From NCBI RefSeq assembly GCF_033097485.1, contig NZ_AP028634.1, positions 372,001 to 436,000 of the forward strand: a stretch of 64,000 nucleotides of DNA, in the 5' to 3' direction. Below the pieces are notes generated by a model. It worked only from the letters and a program-made list of their open reading frames with translations. It had not been told where the DNA came from and ran no database searches. The position numbers and the translations under genes are program-made. The DNA is from Pyrofollis japonicus. GTDB lineage: Archaea > Thermoproteota > Thermoprotei_A > Sulfolobales > Pyrodictiaceae. Position 1 is the first letter of the stretch; each line of letters starts with the position of its first letter. Below, piece by piece: positions 43,904 through 51,394 of the stretch.

Positions 43904-44874
43904 GGCACCTCATACTATTATTAATATTATTAGTTCTGCCCGTGTTGGCTATCAGCGCTAGTGCATCAATCTATATCGATCTCCAGGACGCGTACCATGT
44001 GCGCAACATATCGATCGTGGATCACCCCGTGTGGAGCGATGACCCGAACGGCGGGCTAGGGATAGGCATCAATGGCAGGGTGTATACGAGGTTTAGCCAC
44101 AAGGTGTATGCGCCGATATCTCATATCGTCAATATTCTTGACATGGGGCGGCCAGACCCAGACTTTCCTGAGGGCTACGAGGGGCTCTGGCTCCTGCAGG
44201 GCGGTGCATGGGGCTCGGCGAGCAACGGTAAGTGCTGGTGGGCTAGGCTCCGCTTCCAGAGAGTCGACCCCATACACGTGCTGAACATAACGGTGGAGAG
44301 CATACAGGAGATAGGTGTATCAATAACGTATGCGGCGTACGCTATACTGGACTACGGTTTTGAGCCAGAGCCGCTCAGCACGCCTATAGTCGAGCTCAGG
44401 GTCGCAGGGCAAGACATAACGCTGATAAGCTCGGTGGGGGAAGTGACGAGCGCGACAATGTTGTTGTGCGGCACGCCAGGAACACAGATAGCGTTCGAGT
44501 ACGATTACAGACCAGACTACTGGAGCACCCGCCACATAATATATACGGGCTCATTGACTCTGCCAGGCACACCGCCAAGCAATACAACACCGCCAGGCAA
44601 TGACAACAGCACAACAACTACACAGCCACCGAGCAATGACGACAGCGACAATAGCAATAATACCACGACATCCACGCCGCCAAGCAACACAACAACTACT
44701 ACACCGAGCACCACTACGCAGCAAAACAGTAGCAACAGCTGGCAGAAGAAGCTCAGCGACGCGCTCGGCAGCATAAGCAGCGTGGTCAATAGATCCAGTA
44801 CCGCGGTGTTACCGCTGCTAGTGGTTGCTACTCTCGCTGTAACACTAATACTAGTACTGGGTAGGAGGGGATGA
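43900..44874 (+). CDS. Secreted protein with Thr/Ser/Pro stalk and membrane anchor
   Basis: Starts with an ATGA overlap with the polyprotein gene, so translation is coupled. A signal peptide (HLILLLILLVLPVLAISASA) leads a ~200-residue ectodomain, then a long Thr/Ser/Asn/Pro stalk (residues ~220-285), probably O- and N-glycosylated, a short amphipathic region and a C-terminal membrane helix ending GRRG. The plan is the same as that of the protein at 39464 and of each polyprotein module. It probably belongs to the same surface structure. Confidence 0.7.
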   Translation: MRHLILLLILLVLPVLAISASASIYIDLQDAYHVRNISIVDHPVWSDDPNGGLGIGINGRVYTRFSHKVYAPISHIVNILDMGRPDPDFPEGYEGLWLLQGGAWGSASNGKCWWARLRFQRVDPIHVLNITVESIQEIGVSITYAAYAILDYGFEPEPLSTPIVELRVAGQDITLISSVGEVTSATMLLCGTPGTQIAFEYDYRPDYWSTRHIIYTGSLTLPGTPPSNTTPPGNDNSTTTTQPPSNDDSDNSNNTTTSTPPSNTTTTTPSTTTQQNSSNSWQKKLSDALGSISSVVNRSSTAVLPLLVVATLAVTLILVLGRRG

Positions 44875-45320
44875 GCCAAGGCATCCTAGGATACCCTGTG
44901 CTCAACTACCTTTTTTACAGCCTGATCTTCCTGGTCTGGGTCTTCATAATTCTTGTTCTAAGGGATCTCTTCAGCAGGGGCAGGGAGGAGAAGCTGAGGC
45001 AGAGGATCAGGGAACTCGAGGAGGAGCTTGCTAGGACTAGGAGGGAGGCCAGGGAGGAGGTCGAGCAGGTAAGGCAGCACTATGAGACATTGCTGAAGGA
45101 GGCTGCGATAAGGAACACCATTATGGCGAGCCTCTACAATGCGTGGAGGAGCGGGGAGCTGAAGAAGTGCTACGGGAACAAGGGGGAGCTGAGAGTCCTG
45201 GCGGACGGTACCGTTATCTGCGAGCTTCCTGAGAAGGAGAAGAGCTACGCCATACCAGTCGATAATGAGCAGGAAGGAGGAAAGAGGGGGAGGAGGAGTG
45301 CCGCAACCAGGTCTAAGTGA
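44871..45320 (+). CDS. Membrane protein with cytoplasmic coiled coil
   Basis: A 149-aa protein with an ATGA overlap with its upstream neighbour. One membrane helix (residues ~13-33) is followed by a long charged coiled coil (REEKLRQRIRELEEELARTR, REAREEVEQVRQHYETLLKEA) and a small C-terminal domain with ADGTVICELPEKEKSY. The tail is Arg/Lys-rich. It may link the membrane to internal components. Function unknown. Its 3' end overlaps the next gene by 56 bp. Confidence 0.6.
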   Translation: MSQGILGYPVLNYLFYSLIFLVWVFIILVLRDLFSRGREEKLRQRIRELEEELARTRREAREEVEQVRQHYETLLKEAAIRNTIMASLYNAWRSGELKKCYGNKGELRVLADGTVICELPEKEKSYAIPVDNEQEGGKRGRRSAATRSK

Positions 45321-46566
45321 GGAGGTCCTGCGCCAGATCCTGCAATACCTGTGGCAGAGGCATCTACAAGCGGAGCAGACATACCTGTACTACATAATGT
45401 TCGCGCCAATAATTGCAGTGATGTTCTACATTATATTGTGGACCAGGCACCGCGCCCATGCGCCGAGCCTCCTCGACGCGCTAGCATTCTTCTTCATGCC
45501 TAGGGGCCCAGAGCGCATGCTAGTGCTAAAGGACCTTATGGGCAACCACTTGATGTTCTACGATTACAGGGTTGTCAAGGGGCGGGACGGCTACATAGTC
45601 CAGGCTGGACCATACCTGCTGAAGACAAAGGAGGATCCAGAGGCCTACGCCGAGCCAGTCTCGCTAATCGATGCCCGAGGACCGCCAGGGGTGCCGTCTC
45701 CTTTCGGACTCTTCGTGAGGCAACTAATCAGCATGTATGTGATGCTGGCGCTAATAGCTCTGGCTTTCAGCAACACGTTCTGGGTGACGCACAACGTCTA
45801 CATCAAGGTAATGAATGTAGCATATACGAGCGTAGATCTCGCAGCATTCGCGGCACTAATCCTAGGAATAGCGTGGATGATAGCGGTCATCTGGCGGGCA
45901 CTTACGCCTCAGACCCTGCTCATAACGCTCTCGGCGATAGGCGTGAGCGAGGGCTACGTCGAGGCCAGCCCAGGTCTAGATGTGTATAGCTCGTATCCGC
46001 CGACTAAGCTCCTCAGGCTCATAAACAGGGAGCCTAGGATAGTGGTCTCCGACAATGTTAAGCAGATAGTCGATAGGATAGAGGAGGAGACAGGCGACAA
46101 GACTCTCGCAGCCTCGCTGCTAGCACTACTAGGCCAAGTATACGATACATGGCGTAGATCTCTGGGCATACTGCTGCAGGACCGCTACGACATAAGCGTG
46201 GCCGCCAGGGCCAGGTATCAGCTCTCCACCGAGAAGCTTAGGCCTAGCTGGATCCAGAGAAACGCTGGCATCCTAGCACTACTGGCTTTGTTCCTAGTAG
46301 CGATAATGCTGATAATCTGGCTCCATCCAACAGTGCACCATGTAGCGGCAAACACTACTGCAACGACCACAATAGCTACCCCTGCGCAGCCTCCGCCGCC
46401 ACCTAGCCATGCGTCAACACCAGCACCTAGGCCTGCCACTCCTCCACCGCCACCATCCAATGCCACGAATGTGAAGGCTGCTCCGTTCGTTATGTATCCC
46501 TCTGGCCTGGTTGAGTGTCTTCCCAACGGATCATGTGTAGAGTATCCGCCAGGGACGAGGCGATAG
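45265..46566 (+). CDS. Polytopic membrane protein with Pro-rich tail
   Basis: A 433-aa protein with about four membrane helices (residues ~40-60, ~152-170, ~190-212, ~332-355), a cytoplasmic-type domain between the first and second, and another of ~120 residues before the last helix. After the last helix comes an Ala/Thr/Pro-rich segment (PAQPPPPPSHASTPAPRPAT) and a short Cys-containing end. It may be a membrane assembly or penetration protein. No family recognised. Confidence 0.6.
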   Translation: MSRKEERGGGGVPQPGLSEEVLRQILQYLWQRHLQAEQTYLYYIMFAPIIAVMFYIILWTRHRAHAPSLLDALAFFFMPRGPERMLVLKDLMGNHLMFYDYRVVKGRDGYIVQAGPYLLKTKEDPEAYAEPVSLIDARGPPGVPSPFGLFVRQLISMYVMLALIALAFSNTFWVTHNVYIKVMNVAYTSVDLAAFAALILGIAWMIAVIWRALTPQTLLITLSAIGVSEGYVEASPGLDVYSSYPPTKLLRLINREPRIVVSDNVKQIVDRIEEETGDKTLAASLLALLGQVYDTWRRSLGILLQDRYDISVAARARYQLSTEKLRPSWIQRNAGILALLALFLVAIMLIIWLHPTVHHVAANTTATTTIATPAQPPPPPSHASTPAPRPATPPPPPSNATNVKAAPFVMYPSGLVECLPNGSCVEYPPGTRR

Positions 46567-46567
46567 C

Positions 46568-46861
46568 ATGCAGCAGCTAGCTTACATAGTGATAGCAGCT
46601 GCGATGGTCAGTGTGGCCTACGTCTTTGCAAAGATCTTTGAGCGGGCGGGGTTCACCAAGGCGCTGCTAGCTATCAGCGTGCTGATAGACTTCTACTTGA
46701 TAATACTCTGGATCCTGGGCGTGGATAGACCGCTATACCTCGTATGCACGAGGATAGGCTGCTTCACGGTCACCGCGCTAATGCTCTTCCTGCCAATAAA
46801 GCTACTATTCACAATATACCTAGTGTTGAGGCAAGAGATGCTGAAGAGAGTGCTTGGCTAA
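46568..46861 (+). CDS. Small membrane protein, three helices
   Basis: A 97-aa strongly hydrophobic protein with about three membrane helices (residues ~4-24, ~33-52, ~66-88) and little else. It lies 1 bp after the preceding stop, so it is co-translated. Small hydrophobic proteins of this size are typical minor or major envelope components of archaeal membrane-containing viruses. Function unproven. Confidence 0.6.
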   Translation: MQQLAYIVIAAAMVSVAYVFAKIFERAGFTKALLAISVLIDFYLIILWILGVDRPLYLVCTRIGCFTVTALMLFLPIKLLFTIYLVLRQEMLKRVLG

Positions 46862-46936
46862 TCATTGCATAGAATCATATTAAGCCCTAGATCTCTTTTC
46901 CGCACCCATTTCTTAAGCAATGAGCGGCGGTAATCA

Positions 46937-47221
46937 TTGAAGCCATCTACGCGTGTATTCCTACTAGGCTTGGCAACAGGCTTCCTTATAGCAATGTTCG
47001 CTCTAGTACCGATAATCTTCAAGGCCTTTGACGCTAAGAATGCTGTAGATAATGTTGCAGAGGAGATAAGGATTAATCCCAAGCAGGCATACATAGATGC
47101 ACTAAATCTTGCAGAGAAATGTGAGGACGTGGGGAAAACAGCATCGCTTACGGCATCGGCGCTGATGATACTAGCACTTATAGCGGCAGTAATTGCCAGA
47201 TTGCCATCAGAACATGGCTAA
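46937..47221 (+). CDS. Small two-helix membrane protein, possible coat protein
   Basis: A 94-aa protein from TTG 46937 (GGCGG lies just upstream). Two hydrophobic helices (residues ~7-28 and ~69-88) flank an amphipathic stretch (NAVDNVAEEIRINPKQAYIDALNLAEKC). This length and two-helix plan are those of spindle-shaped virus coat proteins (VP1/VP3-type), a family comparison from memory. The gene has its own 75-bp spacer and lower GC than its neighbours, so it may have a separate promoter. Confidence 0.55.
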   Translation: MKPSTRVFLLGLATGFLIAMFALVPIIFKAFDAKNAVDNVAEEIRINPKQAYIDALNLAEKCEDVGKTASLTASALMILALIAAVIARLPSEHG

Positions 47222-47358
47222 GCAAGGCATCTTTTCTTAGTTTTCATGCCATATTCTTTCTTCCTTGAGTAGCTTCACCAGAGACTAGGACCAGGTAACA
47301 CACTGCCATAGCCTCGTACTACGGAGAGAATAGGATACTCTACTCTGGGGAAGTAAGA

Positions 47359-47685
47359 GTGAGCAGTGCTACATTTTATCGCGTACCTGTAAGGGCTGTA
47401 TGGGAGCTGGATGTGGGGCGCAAGCTCCGCGCCGACTTAGCCACTATCTACCGTTACTTGTTGTGTATAAAAGAAGCAGGGGGTAAGGCGAATCTAACAG
47501 GTCTGCAGAAGTGCGGAGGAGGCTCAATGACTACTGTCAGTAAATACGTAGAGATCATGAAGGCTAAGGGGCTCATAGAGGAGGAAGAAGGGGGGAGAGA
47601 AAGGGTGTTCAAGCTGACGCGGAAGGGAGAGGACTATCTCTTCTTGTTTGCTCGACTACTTGCATTGATAGGAGAGCAGCCCTAG
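47359..47685 (+). CDS. Winged-helix transcriptional regulator
   Basis: A 108-aa protein starting with GTG. The HTH and wing are clear: GKANLTGLQKCGGGSMTTVSKYVEIMKAKGLIEEEEGGRERVFKLTRKGEDYLFLFARLL. This is the PadR/MarR-like shape common in archaeal viruses. It is convergent with int(C) and overlaps its 3' end by 77 bp, so the two may interfere transcriptionally. It could act at the ATTTGAC repeats beside the attachment sites. Confidence 0.7.
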   Translation: MSSATFYRVPVRAVWELDVGRKLRADLATIYRYLLCIKEAGGKANLTGLQKCGGGSMTTVSKYVEIMKAKGLIEEEEGGRERVFKLTRKGEDYLFLFARLLALIGEQP

Positions 47686-48684
47686 CCCACTCGGTTCTCA
47701 GCTTCTCGATATACTCTTTATATGCCTCGAGGTACCTCCTAGCCAGCTCCCTCAAGTGCTTGGTATAGTGCTTTACCATGATCTCGCCGACTTTGCCCTG
47801 CAGGAGCTTTATCTCGTTCTCGCTCATGAATGGACCAAGTATTGCTGCATGTGACTTCCTGTGAATGCTCACATGCAGGCCATGCCTATCCCTCGCATCC
47901 TTGACTAGGTTCATGCCTATGCTAAGTCTATGTCTGTGGACCTCTTCTATCATTTCGGCTAGATCGTTAGGAATAATCGTCACCCATGCCTTCTTGCTCC
48001 GCCTGTCGAAACCCAGCTCAACAATGACTGCACCATCCTCGAGGATCTTTCTCAGCCTAGGATAGTTCTGTAGCAGGTACACTATCTCTGGCTCTCTTAG
48101 CCCTGTAAAGAAGGCTGTTAGCGCTGCAAGCTTAGTTGTGTATGCAGCCCCGCTCTTCACTATTCTTTCTACCTCATTGAGGGCCTTCTCTATTATTGAC
48201 TTATCTAACTCGTATTCTAGGAGCTTCACCTTTGTCGGCTTGGGAGCGAGTTTTCTTAGCTGCTTCAAGTAGGAGTCGAGTACCTCGGCGTGCTCCCTCA
48301 TACCCATTAGTGCTAGATAGTCTCTCAGCGCCGCGAGGCCTAGGAGGAGGTGGCGTGCCTGCTTGTATGTTAGTTTAGATATATAGGTAGGGTTTGTTAG
48401 GGCTTGCTGGCCATGTCTCCTAATATAGTTGTAGTTGTGCCTAGCGGTCTCTTTTCTATATCTAGAGTGCACGTATTCTCTGAACCCCTCGAGGAGGCTT
48501 GGCAGCCTCTTAGCGATGTCTAGAAGGAGGCTTACGCTTGGAGTAGCGTTCTCAGCCATAGTCAAATGCTGGTATATGACTTGCGGGGTCTTATTCATTT
48601 GACTAGTCAAATTGGCTGTCAAATAGGGTGTCACATGTTTGGGGTCCGCGAGGCCCCGCAGCTCCCCCAAGCTGGGATCGGGCC
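47609..48684 (-). CDS. int: Tyrosine integrase, C-terminal catalytic part, int(C)
   Basis: The catalytic three quarters of an SSV-type tyrosine recombinase. Box I is FFTGLREPEIVYLL with the catalytic Arg; the basic HVSIHRKSHA region and LLQGKVGEIMVKHYTKHL with the nucleophilic Tyr follow. In the integrated form its only upstream ATG (48691) lies in host DNA just beyond attR, so it is probably not expressed properly. Joined through the 45-bp core to the part at 32599-32341, it gives one uninterrupted frame of 445 codons. The 3' end overlaps the convergent wHTH gene. Confidence 0.9.
48561..48625. repeat. ATTTGAC motifs beside attR, including 16-bp palindrome
   Basis: GTCAAAT at 48561-48567, 48606-48612 and 48618-48624, and ATTTGAC at 48597-48603. 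The last pairs with the copy at 48606-48612 to form the perfect palindrome ATTTGACTAGTCAAAT (48597-48612). The same heptamer occurs three times at 32663-32693 near attL. Confidence 0.7.
48640..48684 (+). repeat. attR, 45-bp core repeat
   Basis: Identical to the last 45 nt of the 5S rRNA gene (32296-32340). Host sequence resumes at 48685. Confidence 0.95.
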
Positions 48685-49184
48685 GCCTCATATATTCCCT
48701 CGTTGATCCAAAACTCCTAGCTGTTTCCCATATCCTTTACAACTCGCCATACTGTTCTTATGACAGCATTACGTCGTAACAATTACTCATAGGCAGACCA
48801 GGCTTACATATTGTTAAACCCGGATAGGGAAGAAGTACTAATTTGGATTTGAACCGGCTCCGCGATGCAGGGTTTCTTCATCTACGATCGAAATCAGTTC
48901 GTGGTCCTCTCTTCACGGCCATTATTTAATACCTTATCACATGTAGCCTGTCAGGCTTATTCCGGGCACGGTTCTTACCAATGGCTTGATAGAATATTTC
49001 ACAGTTATTTTGTCTTCGGCTCAGGAAAAAGACTACCATTGTTACGTACTACCCTGTAGACCTCGCCAAATATTCATGGAGCTTACCTACCTGAATAGAG
49101 TCATTGGAACTTAAGATTCAAGTCTAATAAGGACTTAACCATGCATTGGGAGAATGAAGTAAGGCATAGACGAGGACGCTAACG
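48685..49184. other. Host intergenic region that once followed the 5S gene
   Basis: About 500 bp without a convincing gene. A 64-codon frame at 48865-49059 has no recognisable composition or start signal. A minus-strand fragment at 48843-48880 resembles the variable loop and T-loop of a tRNA but its T-stem does not pair. No terminator or promoter is clear except A/T-rich stretches before 49185. Confidence 0.5.
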
Positions 49185-49838
49185 ATGAAAATGACTGAGC
49201 TTAAGCGAAGAGAACTAGCATTAAGCGAAGCAAATATGGTAATTGAGCCTCTGCTCCGAGGCATCCGAAGACTAATCAACATAGCTGAGACTGCAAGGAT
49301 ACACCTCTATTCGCCAAAAATACACTCGTCCACTGATAGACGCGTATATGTGATTGCACTACCGCTCCCTATAGGAAATCCCCTTGTACTCGGGATCTAC
49401 GTAAGCACTCAAAGCAGCAGACCTGTTTCACCAAGCCAATTCACTAAGAGAATAACAAGGCTAAGAAAAGAAGTTGAAGACCTGAGAGGAAAAGACTTCA
49501 CTACAGCCGACATAGTTTATGTTTATGTATCGCCTAAGAGGCTCACAAAAACAGCGTACAAGAATGCCGTAAAGGCTGGCATATTAGTTGCACAAAGTGG
49601 TGGCGAAGCTAAACGCAGGATAGCAAAATACCTTGTGAAAAGATACGAGAAACTTCTTAGGAAGCTTGCTGGGAGAAGAATCTGGGGAAGAGTAGCTCTC
49701 TTCGCTTATGCACTTCTAATCCTCGCTTCAAGGCTCGGCTATTCTGTAGACACCGGGCTCGAAATTATAGATATCGTAAGAATCATTGAGACTGGAATCC
49801 CTGCATCAAAAATGCCTCCACCGTTGTCTTTTGGATAG
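49185..49838 (+). CDS. Conserved hypothetical protein with hydrophobic segment
   Basis: A 217-aa basic protein. The N-terminal ~120 residues form an alpha/beta domain (LLRGIRRLINIAETARIHLYS, VYVIALPLPIGNPLVLGIYV), followed by a helical basic region (AKRRIAKYLVKRYEKLLRKLAGRR) and a hydrophobic helix (VALFAYALLILASRLGY). I do not recognise the family. Codon use matches the host rather than the provirus. It stands alone between two long intergenic regions. Confidence 0.5.
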   Translation: MKMTELKRRELALSEANMVIEPLLRGIRRLINIAETARIHLYSPKIHSSTDRRVYVIALPLPIGNPLVLGIYVSTQSSRPVSPSQFTKRITRLRKEVEDLRGKDFTTADIVYVYVSPKRLTKTAYKNAVKAGILVAQSGGEAKRRIAKYLVKRYEKLLRKLAGRRIWGRVALFAYALLILASRLGYSVDTGLEIIDIVRIIETGIPASKMPPPLSFG

Positions 49839-50724
49839 ATCCCAGACATCCTGCACTACATCCGCAATATGGCAAATGAAAGCTCTATATTTCCCTAATT
49901 TTGATACTTGTGCGCTATTCGGAAATTTACTTAGTTTATCTTTAATATTTATCATTCTAGTTCTATGTTTTTCCTAACTTATAAAATCATACTTAATCAC
50001 AGCTTTCTCCGTGCTAGAAGCTTCCACGAGTTTTAGCTATTATTAGTGAAACATATACGAAATATACCTTTTATTACTCATCCAAAGCATAGTTATGCCT
50101 TGAACAAGCTTCGCCTGTAACACCTATTTTGGCAAGTATTATCGCTTAACAATACTGTAAACTTATTTCAAAATGTTTTACTGTATCAGTACAGGTAAAT
50201 AGGTAAAATAATATGTTGTATTTCATGCTTACAAGAGTGCTCGTCTCAGGACAGGACAGAGTAGACAACCCTCATTCATAATCCTAAATCGCCTATAATA
50301 AATAGGAATAGAAAAGGCATGGTATCGAGAGTATAATATAATATAGGATTCTCTTTCTTCTTAAATTCATTTAAATACTATTAAGAGAGTGCTGTGTATT
50401 ATAGCTATTATTGCATTACTAGCTTTACTTTTCCTTCTATTTGTCTCTTCTACCTCACTTGTAGTCATAAGACTATATTAGGTCCCAAGGGTTTAACGTC
50501 CTAACTGACCCGCGACACCCGGGGCTGAGCCCGCCGACAGGCGGTTCTATGACCCCGGGGCTCCCGGCCTTCAACTCATTCGCTTTCTAGCTGGAAATGA
50601 CACAGAGAAGCGCATTATTCTGAAGTATCTGACTACTGCATAGTATCTAAGAACCCCCTTACGCTCTTGTATCCTTTATTAACCTACATATTGTTTTGTT
50701 AGCTTTCTTAAAAGGGCGCAAAAT
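49839..50724. other. Long AT-rich intergenic region
   Basis: About 890 bp with stops in all frames and no gene-like frame, unusually long for this compact genome. It contains many A/T runs and, standing out from them, a GC-rich hairpin at 50518-50559. It could hold untranslated RNAs, a promoter cluster, an origin or a decayed mobile element; no inverted or direct terminal repeats were noticed. Confidence 0.5.
50518..50559 (+). ncRNA. Candidate structured RNA with k-turn-like loop
   Basis: A 7-bp stem (50518-50524 with 50553-50559) leads to an internal loop with CTGA (50525-50528) opposite TATGA (50548-50552). A 5-bp stem capped by a GACA tetraloop (50531-50544) follows. GA opposite GA next to a strong stem is the k-turn signature bound by L7Ae in archaeal C/D and H/ACA RNAs. 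No ACA lies at the expected distance, so its class is open. The strand is a guess. Confidence 0.4.
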
Positions 50725-51324
50725 ATGAGCGAGAGCAATTTCTCGGACATAGTTAAGAAGCTTGATAGGATTATGGCTGCTTTAAAGGCTACACCACGTA
50801 CTGGCTGGATGCTCAGAGGGGTTCACTCTGCTATAGCCGAGAGCATATCGGAGCATATGAACGAGGCCAGCTTTTGGGCGCTATTTTTCTCGGAATACTT
50901 GGCGAGGAAGGGTGTAAAGATAGATGCGTATCGTTCTGCGTCGATAGCTGCAGTACACGATGTATCTGAGGCCCTTATCGGCGACCTTGTTAAGTATGTC
51001 ACTGAAAGGCTCGGAAAAGATGTTAAGGAAAAGATAGAGCTTGATGCACTATATGAGCATATGGGAAACAACATTATACATGATCTCGTGAGAGAATACA
51101 TGGAGCAAAGGAGCATTGAGTCAAGGATGGCTAAGCTTGCAGAACAATTTGCAACACTTCTGCAAGCGTTGAGGTATTATGAGCAGGGTTATCGCTTCGT
51201 AGATGAAATAGCGTGCTCAATGGCGTTAAGTATTTCAGAAATGCTTGAAGGAGATGATGTATTTAAGCATATTGAGTATTTATTGAGACCGATCCTTGAC
51301 AAGGCTCTTACTATGTGTAAGTAA
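50725..51324 (+). CDS. HD-domain hydrolase, YfbR/HDDC2-like
   Basis: A 199-aa HD-superfamily phosphohydrolase. The metal ligands are spread as expected: SISEHMNEASFWALFF (His), AAVHDVSEALIGDLV (His-Asp), and a later Asp/Glu region. Relatives are 5'-deoxynucleotidases acting on dNMPs. The ATG at 50725 follows a GGGCGC stretch. It is convergent with valS. Substrate is inferred from family only. Confidence 0.8.
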   Translation: MSESNFSDIVKKLDRIMAALKATPRTGWMLRGVHSAIAESISEHMNEASFWALFFSEYLARKGVKIDAYRSASIAAVHDVSEALIGDLVKYVTERLGKDVKEKIELDALYEHMGNNIIHDLVREYMEQRSIESRMAKLAEQFATLLQALRYYEQGYRFVDEIACSMALSISEMLEGDDVFKHIEYLLRPILDKALTMCK

Positions 51325-51394
51325 AAAGAGATCTCAGCCGAAATCCGATACATCATCAATTTTCAGCTTTGGTTTTTCAGCATCTTGTCGCCCG

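Larger units (their letters stand above)
32296..48684. mobile_element. Integrated provirus-like element in the 5S rRNA gene
   Basis: A 45-bp perfect direct repeat bounds about 16.3 kb that is GC-richer than the host and contains no housekeeping genes. It holds a split SSV-type integrase at its two ends, transcription regulators, a P-loop ATPase and an operon of secreted or membrane proteins. In SSV-type elements attP lies inside int and integration splits the gene, exactly as seen here. The size is that of fuselloviruses (about 15-18 kb, family knowledge). A conjugative or cryptic plasmid is less likely because no Rep or conjugation gene was recognised, but virion genes cannot be proven from sequence. 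Confidence 0.9.

Noticed and set aside
44580-44720. Repetitive AC-rich stretch as a CRISPR or tandem repeat array.
   Set aside because: It is a low-complexity Thr/Ser/Pro/Asn coding stalk without regular repeat and spacer units.
44517-44879. 120-codon minus-strand hydrophobic frame.
   Set aside because: It is produced by the Thr/Ser/Pro stalk codons of the plus-strand gene; its Val/Leu runs mirror ACA/ACC repeats.
48838-48900. tRNA-like stretch on the minus strand (GGTTCAAATCC with a preceding variable-loop-like segment).
   Set aside because: The T-stem pairs only two of five positions and no acceptor or anticodon arm can be built.
48865-49059. 64-codon plus-strand frame downstream of attR.
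   Set aside because: No ribosome-binding site, no recognisable domain and no neighbour context.
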